This document shows, piece after piece, positions 1 through 10,701 of a stretch of 64,000 bases of DNA. Every line of letters starts with the position of its first letter. Positions within the stretch are counted from its first letter, which is position 1. The notes under the pieces were generated by a model, which did not search any database, was not told the DNA's origin, and saw nothing but the letters and a program-made list of their open reading frames with translations. Made by a program: the position numbers and the translations under genes. The DNA comes from Sycobia sp. Sy_11 (taxonomy: Eukaryota > Arthropoda > Insecta > Hymenoptera > Epichrysomallidae): contig JACCIC010000064.1 of NCBI GenBank assembly GCA_018907035.1, positions 186,001 through 250,000 on the forward strand, given 5' to 3'.

Positions 1-2
1 TG

Positions 3-260
3 ACACAAGATTTAGAAGATGGGGAGCACCCCGTCGTCTACGTCTGCCAAGTTTTGCTTGATGCGGAGAAAAATTATTCGGTATCCGAGAAAGACGACCT
101 TGCGCTTATCTGGGCCATCAGGAATCTAAGGCCGTACCTAGAGGGGTATCATTTCACAGCGATCAATGACCACAGCGCGTTGAAATGGATGAAAAACTCC
201 AAGAAGCTTTTTCCGGAAGGCAAGCAAGGTGGGTAATGGAACTTCAAGAATGGGACTTCG
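3..260 (+). pseudogene. Gypsy-1 pol: RNase H C-terminal half
   Basis: The frame starting at base 3 reads through DAEKNYSVSEKD, LALIWAIRNLRPYL, and DHSALKWM, which are the typical Ty3/Gypsy RNase H blocks (Y-x-VTEKE-x-LA, R-x-YL and DHxALxWL). The enzyme would degrade the RNA strand of the RNA-DNA hybrid during reverse transcription. A frameshift occurs near 225-235: the following block (ARWVMELQEWDFD, the usual RW-x-LxLQ-x-(Y/F)DF region) continues in the frame that begins at 185. The reverse transcriptase would lie left of the window. Not functional in this form. Confidence 0.8.
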
Positions 261-1481
261 ATGGGGAAGTCGCGAGTTTTCGAAGAAATGAAAGATGTGT
301 GGTATGTGAGGTTGGTCAAACAGTTGGCGGAGGGTCCGAAGAAATACCGGGACTGGGCGATCATGAACGACCTACTGTACCGGCACATCAACGAGGGCGT
401 CATGAGCCCTTTCACAAGCGAGGAGCAGCGTTGGAGAATGGTAGTACCAGCCGAGCATCAGGAACGAATCTTACAAGACGCACCCGATGACCCAGCCGCG
501 GAACATATGGGTGTAAAGAAAACGTATGCACGAGCGGCGGTGGAATACTATTAGAAAGGGATGTGGTGCGATGTACGCGAGTACGTGACGCAATGTCAGG
601 AGTGCCAACAGCATAAACCGTCGCAACAATGACCTCAAGGGTTAATGGGGGATCGAGTTGTCGAGGAGCCGTGGAGGGTGGTGGCGGCATATTTTATAGA
701 GTTCCCAGCGAGTAAGGCAAGAAATAAATACCTGCTCGTGATGCAGGATTTATTCACACGTTGGATAGAGATGAAATCGATGCGAACAGCTGACGGAAAA
801 GGGGTCGGGAAGGCGCTAGAGGAGCTAGTCATCTTTAGATGGGGCACGCCGGTGTACTTACTTAACTGATAATTGTAAGGAATTCGACAACAGGCACCTA
901 AAGAAACTACTAGAACATGATGGAGTGACCCATACCACAACAGCATCATACCACCCACAAGCAAACCGAGTAGAGCGGACCAACCGGAGTCTGAAGACGA
1001 TGATATCGACATACGTCAAGTGAGACCATCGAAATTGGGATGAACACATCCACGAGTTCCGAAATGCGGTGAACACGGCTATATAACCTCACCTGCATTC
1101 CTGAACCTAGGGAGAAATTCAACACCGGTATATAGTCAATGGCGAGAGGTAGAAGGGAGAAAACCAGTAGAGAGAATAACTGCGGAGGACTGGGCCGACA
1201 AAATGCGGAGGCTACAACCTTGCGAGACCTTGTCAGGCGGCACATAGATTTGGCATGACAGAAGCAGCGGCGAGTGTATAACAAAGGGAGACGTGACGCG
1301 AGTACTCTCCAAAGCGGCCGATCGGTTTAACGCGAAACTAGCGCCGAAATACGAGGGACTTTATCGCATCGAGAACATCGTTTCCCCTATCGTTTACGTA
1401 CTGAGCATGGACTCAAATAAACGCGTCGCGAAAGCACGCATATACGAAATCAAACCTTATACACCACCCGGGGGGCGATGA
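261..1481 (+). pseudogene. Gypsy-1 pol: integrase remnant
   Basis: The integrase would insert the element cDNA into the genome. The zinc-binding H2C2 region is visible with AEHMGVKKTYAR (second His) and QCQECQQHKP (Cys pair) at about 500-620. The core begins near 645 and reads KYLLVMQDLFTRWIE and EELVIFRWGTPVYL; the first catalytic Asp expected before the GPFP-like segment is replaced (VVAAYFIEFP). A stop follows at about 867, after which another frame gives EFDNRHLKKLL and HPQANRVERTNRSLK, so the Glu motif survives. The C-terminal domain is at 1293-1481 (RFNAKLAPKYEGLYRI). Multiple stops and shifts make it a pseudogene. Confidence 0.8.
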
Positions 1482-1714
1482 TAGACGATCCGAGCGGAAA
1501 ATGAAAGACAGCCTGACATAATCAGTATTATGGTTTCTTTCAGATCGTTCGAGAAGAAGTGTGGGAAGAGGTGCGAGAACGAGTGTGAGAAAGGGAGTCA
1601 CGAGGTAGTTGCTAGGGAGTGCAAGAGGGAAAAGAGTAGGGATATTATGTCTGGCCGACGCAGAGCGATAGGACGCGAAGCGAAGTCTGGGATAGTCGCC
1701 CAATAGGGGAACTG

Positions 1715-2602
1715 GTGGAAGACCCCTGGATGCAGGAACCCGAGAAGATCAACCTCTGCGCGGCCCGTCAACGGTGGCTGTACGCGCTATTAAGGGGCGA
1801 GGCAAGCGCACCGGACCCAAACGCGCCACCCAAGCTGGTCAGCGACCCAGAGGATGGGGTGTCCACAACCTTGGACACCTCAGAAGAGCAGGTAACTGAT
1901 ATCTCCGGAGAGTCGGACGAGACCGTCAGGGAAGGGGTTAGAAAACTCCAGGTCTACCGCCCTGAGCCGCGGAACTGGGCCGACATCCCCTGAGATGAAA
2001 ATCCGGAGGGACTCTTACCGGAACCAGTCACCGGTGAAGAAGGGGACGAGATCAGCAATAAGATCAAGCCAGGGAGTCGGGAAATGAAAAGGGGACGGAA
2101 TCAGGGCCGGAAGGGAAGAGAGAAGGGAGTGATAAAAAGGAAAGGGAAGGAGTGGAGTCTAAATGGAGGAGCGAAGGGAAAGAAAAGGAAAGGCAGGTGG
2201 TAGAGGAGTCTAGGGGACAAGGGGGAAGGAGAGCCTGACAAGGGAAAGGAGCTATCCCCAAGAAAACGCCGGGGAGATCTAACGAGTAGGTCCCCATCCC
2301 AACCCCGCCTGGAACCAACACCATGTAAGGGGCAGGAGGGAGTCATGCGTCAGGCCCTACCCATTCCATATACGCCCATGCGAGGCGAGTTGGAATGGGA
2401 CCGGCCTATTGGCCCACCAGAACTTCATGAGGACGAGCGGAGGACCCGAACCCCCGGCGCCATTTCGCAGCGGAGGACTTCGTATCCCCGCTGTTTTTAT
2501 CTACCCTGTGTCAAAGAGAAGATCCGGTCGGGGGGGAGGGGTTCATGGGAGAACGACAGAGGGGAACGAGCCCGGGTAGCGCGACCCGCAAAAGGGAGGT
2601 GA
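1715..2602 (+). pseudogene. Post-pol reading frame of Gypsy-1, function unknown
   Basis: Two open stretches, 1715-1993 and 2345-2602, lie in the same frame and join through only two stops (TGA at 1991 and a TAG near 2202). The predicted product is acidic at first, with a W-x-LLRGE segment near residue 20 and an SGESDET stretch, then strongly basic and rich in G, K and R, then proline-rich. I recognise no domain. It follows integrase by about 230 bases on the same strand and precedes the CCHC segment at 2890-3180, so the two may be parts of one broken protein. It shows no capsid-like block that would make it an ordinary Gag. An envelope gene is the usual third ORF in Gypsy elements, but no signal peptide or membrane segment is seen. 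Confidence 0.5.
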
Positions 2603-2889
2603 TGCCCCAATCAGGAGAGCTGGCGAGTAAGGAACGAAAGAGGGAGGAAACCAAGAGAAGGAGCGACGAAGCGGTAAGTGGACAGGAGGGAGTGGTAGAG
2701 GGATAAGGCGAGACGGCCGAGTGATGGGACAGAACCATGGAGGGGGATGTGGATAGACGAGACAAGACCATCGGTATAGGGACAGGACAGCTGAACAAAA
2801 ACCAAAAGAAGGAAGATCGGACACAGGACGGAGACAGGACGACTGGGGTGGAAGACCGATACGCGACCGAATGAAGAGAAGAAGAGGGA

Positions 2890-3180
2890 ATGGTAAAGCC
2901 AATAATCAAGAAAGTCATCCTGTTTGGGGTTTTGAAGCTCCTGTCGTTCGACCCCGCACTCGACGCGGACGTCGGGCAGTGTTATAACTGCCGGCGCCGA
3001 GGACACGGCAACCGACAATGCAGGGAGCCACCCGGGCCGATATACTGTTTGAACTGCGGCCGGAATACACTACCGCGAAGAGAGGCAACGGAGATGCGGT
3101 GCGGGCCAGCCCCGATTAACACCAACGCAACCGCCACCGACGCCACCGCCACCCCCACCACCACCTCCCACGGCCTATAG
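2890..3180 (+). pseudogene. CCHC zinc-knuckle segment downstream of Gypsy-1 integrase
   Basis: Reads QCYNCRRRGHGNRQC (a clean C-x2-C-x4-H-x4-C zinc knuckle) followed by IYCLNCGR, the start of a second Cys-rich motif. Such knuckles bind nucleic acid in retroelement Gag proteins. The tail is Thr/Ala-rich low complexity. The placement, about 1.4 kb downstream of the integrase C-terminus, is unexpected, because Gag normally precedes pol. It could be Gag of a second tandem copy, or a true third ORF. Confidence 0.65.
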
Positions 3181-3210
3181 AGAGGAAGAGAAGGAGGCAG
3201 CGACGTCAAT

Positions 3211-4029
3211 ACTTGGTATAATACTTTTCATTACTTCACTGATGAATTCAAAAACAGACTTACTTCTTCAATATTCAATCGCATATTCAAGTATTCAATG
3301 AAACTGTAAAGAAAATAAGGAAATGCTTCTTCTATAATCATGTCAGATTATTTTTTACTGAAATTTAATTTAATATTATAATTTACACTTTTTCCAAATA
3401 AATTTTTAATAAAAGCTGATTATTATATAAAATATGCAACTTGCCTACATTACCTTTAACAATATAATTATATGTAATATAATAGAATATACTCTATAAA
3501 TATTTTAATATAAAAAAACATATAATTATTTAACTATAATATAACGCATAATATGCCATTATATAATGAGCGCCACAGTCAGTTTTCAATTCTCATTCTA
3601 TATTATTATATTTATATTGTAATTGCGTTTTTCTCGATACTGATTAGCTTAACAGGAAAAATGGATAGAATATAAAAACTTCATTTAAATAGGATCTACA
3701 ACTTTTGTTGTAACAATTTTTTTAAACTCAAAATTATTCCTTAAAACTTGATTTTTATCATTTTTTTAACATTTTCAGAAAGTTTATATGTATACATCGT
3801 GTTAAAAATATTCTTCTAAAATATAATATGTGCTTTTCGTTATCACTTTCTCTTGAACTTATAATTTTCAATCAAAATAAATACTATTTCATTTCGATGA
3901 CTATTTGATTATGTAAAAATCAGATGAACGGGCTAATTCTACTTAAAGTACCAATGAAGTATAAAATGAAAATAAATACGACTAATAAACAATTTAAAAT
4001 CTGGATCCACGCTGAAATACCCCACTCTT
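3211..4029. other. AT-rich spacer
   Basis: Strongly AT-rich sequence with no reading frame longer than chance and no motif I can support. It starts at the sharp composition change after Gypsy-1 and ends at the TTAA of the palindromic element. Confidence 0.6.
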
Positions 4030-4033
4030 TTAA

Positions 4034-5319
4034 CCCATTAACGTCCAAAACAGAGAAATCGTAACTCTATTTTCAACAGTAAATCTATCACATATTCCAC
4101 GGATATATTCAAAGAAAATATACTTTTTCTTAAGTATTTTTATCTCTACTTTCTATTTCTGGTATCAGAATTGAGAAGTTTTCACTCCAATACTTACTAC
4201 TTTTTTATTAAATCCAATCTCTTGTGTTAATGTTGAGGACGGAACTGTTGTACTTTAAACTTTGTACTTTACTGTTGACAGGAAGAGTTGTACTTTAAAT
4301 TCAGTTTGGTCCCGAATCCACAAATTCAATACGGCGGCTAGAAAATGGCGCCTGAAGCGCAAAATTTTGCCCAAACTTTCACGAATTTTTTTCTCGAATA
4401 TAATGCATTCGACGAAAAAATCAATAAGATAACAAGTGCTTAGAATCAATCAAAGAATGCGTCTAAATTTTTTCACTGAGTTTTCAGTAACTTTTTCATT
4501 TTTGCCAATTGACAAGTTATGACAAATTGGAAAAATTCATCGAATCGTCTCGAAAAAAATTCAGGTATACTTCTTGGTCAATTCTAAGCACTTTTTATTC
4601 TCTAACTTTTTGTTATATAACGCTTTGTTTTTGTGTAAAAAATCAAGAATCTTAAAAAATTTGAATTATGCTACTTTTGATTTTTGATTTTTTACACAAA
4701 AACAAAGCATTATATAAGAAAAAGCTAAAGAATAAAAAGTGCTTATAATTGACCAAGAAGTATACCTGAATTTTTTTCGAGACGATTCGATGAATTTTTC
4801 CAATTTGTCATAATTTGTCAATTGGCAAAAATGAAAAAGTTACTGAAAACTCAGTGAAAAAATTTAGACATTCGTTGATTGATTCTAAGCACTTGTTATC
4901 TTATTGATTTTTTCTTCGAATGCATTATATTCGAGAAAAAAATTCGTGAAAGTTTTTGGCAAAATTTTGCGCTTCAGGCGCCATTTTTTAGCCGCCATAT
5001 TTAATTTGTCGATTCGGGAAACTGAATTTAAAGTACAACTCATTTATGCACTCATAGTTGAAAAATAAAGTTCCGTTCTCAACGTTAACAGAACAAGAAA
5101 TTGGATTTAAAAAAAATTATCGAAATTCTGCATTTTTTTTGTAAACGTCGCCATATTCGATTTTGGAGTGAAAACTTCGCAATTCCAATACCAGAAATAG
5201 AAAGTCGAGAAAAAAATACTTAAGAAAAAGTATATTTACTTTGAACATATCCGTGGAATATGTGATAGATTTACGGTTGAAAACAGAGTTACGATTTCTC
5301 TATTTTGGACGTTAATGGG
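4034..5319. mobile_element. TTAA-bounded palindromic foldback element (piggyBac-type MITE candidate)
   Basis: The two halves are near-perfect reverse complements over about 600 bp each, with the axis near 4677 and only a few dozen unpaired bases in the middle. Each end is CCCATTAACGTCC, flanked by TTAA at 4030-4033 and 5320-5323. TTAA is the hallmark target duplication of piggyBac transposons. The same terminal CCCATTAA is found on the piggyBac-like element at 42.885-45.994 kb. No transposase is encoded, so it would be non-autonomous. The arms differ by one indel block (around 5100-5160) and scattered substitutions. A transcript through it would fold into one very long hairpin. Confidence 0.8.
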
Positions 5320-5329
5320 TTAAACTGGT

Positions 5330-6143
5330 ATTAAGTAAATGGTGTGCAATAACGATTGCGAAAATAACCTTTATCAAGGACATACACACACAAGAGAACG
5401 CGCGCCAAGAAAATCGAGGTAGAAGAGAATAAGAAATAAAATAAAAAAAAGGATACTCATTACGTGATGTAAAATAATGCGTACAGCGGCACCGATGAAG
5501 GCTCCCCAAGAAGCTGTACGTCGAGAGGATGAGGCACGAAGAGGTTAAATGTGACCAGCAATATCGGGCGAGCACCAAAACATCCGCACAACAAAAATCA
5601 CGACACCATAGTAGCTCATCATGGTTCCAGCTCATCCAGGAAGGATGCGAAGCCTGAAAACAGAAGAATAATGTGACAACGGCAAACTGAACAGCCACGC
5701 TCATACGGCATGCCGATCGCAGCGAAGCTAAGTGAGCATGGCGGTCTCGCCATCGGGTAAGGCTGGGCGGCGATACGCACGGCACCGAGCGAGGAGTGGA
5801 CACATTAGATGCAGATTATATATAGATATAAGAACTATGGAAAATTTGAATGTGGCGGGCAGCCGCAAACATCGATGCGCACATAGAACGAACACCATAT
5901 AGTACAAGACGAGTCAAACGGTGCGTATTGGAGGAAAAAGCGGCGAAGGGCGCTGATTGGTCGGCGAGGAAGCAGGTCGAAGAGGACGATGAAGAAGATC
6001 AGATTGTTAATAACCGCCATTGGTGCTGAACATCCTAAATTTTCATGTGCGAATTTAGATTGTTGAAGTTGTGCGGGTATCGTAAATCGTGTTGGAGATT
6101 GCGTGGGTGAAGTGGAGCAGTGTTGAGGAAAAAGCGGAGAACG

Positions 6144-6177
<34 letters not shown>

Positions 6178-6265
6178 GAGGGACGTTGTGATAAGGCCGG
6201 TGAGATAGAGGAATAGAGAAGAGACAGAAATAGAGAAAGAGATAGCTAGAGGCGGCAGCGCGTGC

Positions 6266-6330
<65 letters not shown>

Positions 6331-6416
6331 TGAGAGGGAAGCAGCCGAAGAAGAGGATTAGCTTGCTCGAGGGGACGCTCTCGCATGAAACTCAACCAGC
6401 AGCAGCGTCGACAGCG
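5330..6416 (+). promoter_or_regulatory. CpG-rich promoter / 5' leader candidate ending in a splice donor
   Basis: Compared with the AT-rich surroundings this block is rich in CpG and GA. It contains an inverted CCAAT box (ATTGG at 5956-5960, in the context GCTGATTGGTCGG) and ends at a consensus splice donor, ACAGCG|GTGAGTGGG, with GT at 6417-6418. No long reading frame is present, so the exon would be 5' untranslated. Because the next recognisable + strand exon is the SNRK exon at 8848, this could be the start of that gene, but nothing in the sequence links them. The GA microsatellites at 6146-6174 and 6271-6327 lie within or next to it. Confidence 0.3.
6146..6327. repeat. (GA)n microsatellites
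   Basis: Two pure GA runs, 6146-6174 and 6271-6327, separated by about 95 bp of GA-rich but mixed sequence. Confidence 0.95.
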
Positions 6417-6539
6417 GTGAGTGGGCCGTGGCCGTAAACCTCTTCTAAATTTGTATTACGTGCGTGGCCCGGAGAAGGGAAAAGGGCGCCAGGAACGAGG
6501 GCAACATCGTTCAACATCAACATCGTGTGTAATTTTACA

Positions 6540-7220
6540 TTAAATGTTCGAAGGTGATAAACCTACATTATGCCATTGTAACTGAAATTTTTTTTTTTAT
6601 TATATTAATTAAATTAAGTCTCTTATATTTATGAATCAATAAAGATGAAGATCAATCAAATAATATGGATAATATGGATTATTCTATGAAAATAATATTT
6701 AAAAATTTTGAAATGTCGAAATTATTGAAAGCAAATTTATAATCAAAGATAACTATAGTTTAAATATTATAAATACAATCAAACTTTTTTTACAATTGAC
6801 TTCATTACCCTGTATATTGCAGCAAATAATATTTTATAAGCAGGAGATTCTCGCTAAGAAGTACAGAAATGAATGATAAAGGATTGAGAGAATCTCTGAA
6901 TATAAGAAAAAAATTTTCTTTGTGCTAAACTTAAAATTAGTTATTGATAATTTTCCATTTACATTTTGAAGAATCATTCAATTACATGATTTTTCTTTTC
7001 ATTACAAATGAAATTTACACGTAAACAGATTTATAAAAAAATTTTATGTTAGAAAAAAACACTTATAGTTTAATAAAAATTATCAATTTATATTCTAGGA
7101 AAAATAATTTATAAATTAAAAATAATAATGCGTCGCCTTCGTTTTTTTCACAGGTAATGTTTTTTATACAGTTGTGTTAAGTATGTATCAAATTTGTTTA
7201 AATATAAGTTTCAAAAATCA
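6540..7220. other. AT-rich spacer
   Basis: AT-rich, no coding signal, no recognisable repeat. It lies between the two GA/CpG-rich blocks and could be intron if the donor at 6417 is real. Confidence 0.5.
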
Positions 7221-7329
7221 AAAAAAAAATTGAAGGGAAGAGAGAGAGTACCCAGGCGATCTAGTTTTTAATTATTTAGAGATGTACAATTTAGGTAATA
7301 TGTATATCTACTCTGTCGCCATCGGCCGC

Positions 7330-7567
7330 CCCTGTACCTAAATCCCTCCCTGTTTCTTCACAGCTTTTATGGAGAGCCGTGCACGTCGGCACTCACTCTC
7401 CTTTCGGTCGCCGGAGGAGTTAAAGGTATTAGATGTGGAGGAAGAGAGGAGGCTAAAGAAAGGATAAAAGAAAGCAAAGAGGTGTAAAAAATAAGTAAAT
7501 GAATGTGAGGTGAGAGAGAGGCCGTAGAAAGGCGGTAAAAGAGAAACAAAATGGAGGAGAGAAAAAG

Positions 7568-7599
<32 letters not shown>

Positions 7600-8110
7600 A
7601 GGCGAAAGAAGCAAAGAGACAGAGAGCGAAAAAAACGAAGAAGAGTTAAAAAAAGAGAGTGAGGGTGAGAAGGCAGAAGAAAGTGAAATAAAGTTGTGAG
7701 GTGGAGAAGAAGAAGAAAGAGAGAGACAGAGAGACCGAAGAGAATTATAAGAAAGAACAAAGCAAGAAAGAGCGAGAAAAAGAAATAGAAAGAAGGAAAG
7801 AGAGAGCGACAGAGAAACAGAGCGTGGGAGAAGAAGAGAGGACAGAGTGACAGAGAGGAAAGCGACGATGCCTCTCCGGACGCAGAATAGTGGTGCGCCC
7901 GCACCCGCCCTTCCATCCACGGACCCATCGCCATCGTCGACCCTGCAACAGGACATTCTAGGTAGCTGCGCATCGCGTGGCTTTAGCTTTTTCCTTCGGA
8001 GGGATCGTCGGATTGGCGGTCGCGGTGACCGAGTGCAGTCGGGCTTGTAGCTCGTGCTGAAAGCCAGAGTGGAGAGCGTGCGTCGAGGGAGACGTTTTGT
8101 GTGATAGGGA
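7330..8110 (+). other. GA- and CpG-rich block with a short ATG frame (possible leader exon)
   Basis: A purine-rich stretch with a pure (GA)n run around 7568-7595 is followed by a CpG-rich segment. An ATG at 7868 (context GCGACGATGC) opens a frame that runs to 8047, starting MPLRTQNSGAPAPALP and then Pro/Ser-rich; an earlier in-frame non-ATG-rich region extends to 7847. CATTCTAG|GTAGCT at about 7962 is a weak possible donor. It might be the first coding exon of the gene that owns the kinase exon downstream, or a shorter uORF in a leader. No homology is evident to me. The long - strand reading frames here are just the complement of the purine tract. Confidence 0.25.
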
Positions 8111-8206
8111 TTTAAAGATATTATATGATGCGGGAAAATTGAATATAAATAAAAAGTTTAGTTTGTTATCTTGTTATAAGGATGTGTTATACTGAGCAAG
8201 GATTCA

Positions 8207-8208
<2 letters not shown>

Positions 8209-8250
<42 letters not shown>
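8209..8250. repeat. (TA)n microsatellite
   Basis: Uninterrupted TA repeat of about 21 units. Confidence 0.95.
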
Positions 8251-8254
<4 letters not shown>

Positions 8255-8847
8255 TGCGACGAGTAATATCATCATGTTCATGTATATCAGGAAACTTTTT
8301 CACAGAACTTTCCTTTTCTAATGGTCGTATACGGTATGAATATTGCGGGAATATTTTCCAAAAGAAAGTCTTTTTTGGTTAGTTCCATATCATTTTGAAT
8401 TGTTTTATAAAACTACGTATTTAGATCGGGGTATACTATGTTAATTTGAACCAGGATTATTCCTCGAGAAATTGTATTATTCGGACGATAATATGTGACT
8501 TCTACTATATGATTTGTGTACCGCATCAGAATCGTTCAAAGTCTATATTTACTTAGATGATGATTCTAGGACGTTTATGCCTTTATGTAAATTGTTGTTT
8601 ATGTAAAAATACGTTGTATATATACTTCACTTTAATAAATGGATTACTTTTGTAGTGTACGTTATAGTGTACATTAGTTCAATTTTTTCGTTATCTACTA
8701 TTTTCACTAGATTTTTCTACAGGTTCAAACGTATAATTAAAATAAATAATACATTCATAAAATATTGTTTTCTTACGTTATTTATTTATTTTATGAGCAT
8801 ATTATTGAATGTGAAATAAAAAAACAAATTCTGAATTTAATTTTTAG

Positions 8848-9094
8848 GTAGCTCGCATATACTTTCGACAAATAATGAAAGCTATATCTTATTGTCATCA
8901 TCTCCATGTTGTTCATCGTGATTTAAAACCTGAAAACGTGGTCTTTTTTGAAAAGTCAGGTACAGTCAAGATTACAGATTTCGGTTTTAGTAATCGGTAC
9001 TGTCCTGGTCAAAAACTTGATACGTCTTGTGGATCTTTGGCATACTCAGCACCGGAAATATTGTTGGGTGATAGTTACGATGCGCCAGCTGTTG
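8848..9094 (+). CDS. SNRK: SNF-related serine/threonine kinase, internal catalytic exon
   Basis: A 247-bp exon: acceptor TTTTTAG ends at 8847 and donor GTAAGT starts at 9095. It opens in phase 0 and ends one base into a codon. The translation carries kinase subdomains VIb to VIII: the catalytic loop [12 protein letters not shown] (Asp, Lys and Asn present), the magnesium motif DFGFSN, the activation-loop segment [18 protein letters not shown] with the APE motif and the activating Thr, then [27 protein letters not shown] and the DAPAV ending are distinctive of SNRK within the AMPK-related family, so I prefer SNRK over SIK, MARK or AMPK. The split codon beginning with G fits the Asp of the following DIWSLG motif. 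No exon for the N-lobe or for the rest of the C-lobe is recognisable elsewhere in the window, so the introns are large or the exon is stranded among transposons. The frame has no defects, which argues for a live gene. Confidence 0.88.
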
Positions 9095-10035
9095 GTAAGT
9101 TTCTGTTATCTACTTTTTTTTATTTTAACATTTTTTTATTACATACATTTTCCAATGATCCCAATATAAAGTGAAAATCCACTCTGGAGACATCAGTTTA
9201 TTGAAACTGTTCCAATTCGATATCCATGTCGCCTTCTGCCGGCTCGGCTACTTAATTCGTTTGATTCACACTTTTTTCTTATATAATAGAGAAAAAAAAT
9301 ATCTAAGCGGTAAACAAAATCTTACTACACCTATTCAATATAAATGACACAAACACAGATTAACCGGTTCTATAGCCAAATCGGCGGCTTTGCACTCCAC
9401 CCAAACATCACTAATGTATATTTTTATAAGGTTTTCTTTAATATTTTGATTTTCTATAAGATATTAATACAGATATTATTTGAAATACTGTTTAAAATTA
9501 TGTGAACTATTTTCGTGACTATTAAAAAGGTCTATTCTATTGCTTAATGTACTTTCGTAGTATGATCAACCATCACTTTCAATTAAAGCGTTTTTGATTA
9601 TTTAGATTTTGAATAATTAGTTAAAAAGGAGAAGACCCGTATTTGTATTGCTTCATCTTTCTTACCAAAGTATTTCATGTAAGGAAGTAGAACCGTTCGA
9701 GGCTTATTTGTCGGTAATGTTGCCTAGAGATTCCAATGTACGAAGCTACACGGCATATCTTAATTAAGATAATTACTATTTATTATATTAATTTATATTA
9801 TTTTATTAATACTTTATATTATTTTTATTATTTAATATTAATGTATTCATATGGCAATGTATAGATTACATAATTATCATATCTTTTTTAGTACTTAAAA
9901 GCAGAATAATAATAAAACAATCATAAAGATTTATCTATTGAATTAATTCGAACAAGAGCATAATACGACATAATAAAACACTAAGAGAGAACATAACAGT
10001 AATTGAGGAATAGTAAAAGATAGGTAAAATACATT
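9095..10035 (+). other. AT-rich, presumed intron sequence
   Basis: Begins with the SNRK splice donor. AT-rich with no reading frame or repeat family that I recognise. I looked for the next kinase block (DIWSLG-like) here and did not find it. Confidence 0.5.
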
Positions 10036-10038
10036 CTA

Positions 10039-10440
10039 TTAAGGGACGAACTTAGTTTCCGAACTTTTTTAATGGAAAAAGTACATTTATGATGGAATAT
10101 GGATATACGTGAACTTAATCAAAATATTTTCTACAACGTTTCCCCATCTTTCTGACAATATGTCGATACGGTGGCAGAACAGTGATGGTGGTTCTGAGGC
10201 GATCCAATCATCCACAAATTTTCAAACTTCCTGAACATGTCGGAAGTGCGTGTGAACGAGGTCGTACTACATCGATCTAAAATTGCGGTAATCAGAAGGC
10301 GCTATATCTGGCGAGTACGCTGGATACAGCAACACTTCCCATTCGCCAACAGGGTGTCTTTTACGGCTTTCGCCACATGCGGAAAAACATTGTCATGCAA
10401 GAGAATGACTTTGTGCTTATTAATGATGCTACTTACTAAA
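10039..10440 (-). mobile_element. mariner transposon 3' fragment (mariner A)
   Basis: On the - strand the frames give a C-terminal mariner transposase: ILLHDN-type segment (VILLHDNVFPHVAKAVKD), then RCSTTSFTRTSDMFRKFENL and a final YCQKDGE. The second catalytic Asp of the DD34D triad would be in the LHDN block. The left end holds an inverted-repeat-like AGGGACGAACTTAGTTTCC. The element is truncated upstream at about 10440 and contains frameshifts. It belongs to the same lineage as mariner F at 47.5-48.46 kb: the two share both the protein segment and the end sequence. Confidence 0.8.
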
Positions 10441-10701
10441 TATAATAATGCTACTTCAAATATGTGTAAGAAATTTCTACAAACTTGAAGTATTATTACA
10501 CAAAATACTCATGTTTTATAACATCCTTTTTCAGAATGATTTAACGAAATTTAAGAAGACTTAGTGGTCTTAGTTTAAAAAACAAATATGTTAGCAAAAG
10601 TTATTTTGAAAGTAAATTAAGAAAAATTGTTACTATCTGTAGCCAAAAACAAAAATTAAAATGATGCAACAAAAACCTATACATTTTTATGAAGTCAGTA
10701 A

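Larger units (their letters stand above)
1..3210 (+). mobile_element. Gypsy-type LTR retrotransposon remnant (Gypsy-1), 5' part cut by window edge
   Basis: A GC- and CpG-rich block with RNase H, integrase and a downstream CCHC reading frame, all on the + strand. It ends abruptly near 3210 where the sequence becomes strongly AT-rich. No LTR is visible inside the window, so the borders are compositional. Every coding part carries stops or frameshifts, so the copy is dead. The order RNase H then integrase is that of Ty3/Gypsy elements. The presence of zinc knuckles after integrase instead of before protease is unusual and is shared with the remnant at 20.0-25.1 kb. Confidence 0.85.

Noticed and set aside
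2064..3018. Several - strand frames over Gypsy-1 (Ser/Pro/Leu-rich)
   Set aside because: Complement of the G/A-rich post-pol region; the + strand carries the zinc knuckle and continuity.
4255..4449. Frame inside the palindromic element
   Set aside because: Lies wholly within one arm of the foldback; non-coding symmetry explains it.
5312..5803. 163-codon - strand frame overlapping the CpG-rich block
   Set aside because: Cys/Ser/Trp-rich with no domain; starts near the palindrome end and shows no splice-compatible continuation. More likely chance in a GC-richer region.
7338..7973. Long - strand reading frames (up to 211 codons) rich in Ser, Leu and Phe
   Set aside because: They are the complement of a purine (GA) tract; low complexity, several overlapping frames open at once, no domain. 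Not a gene.
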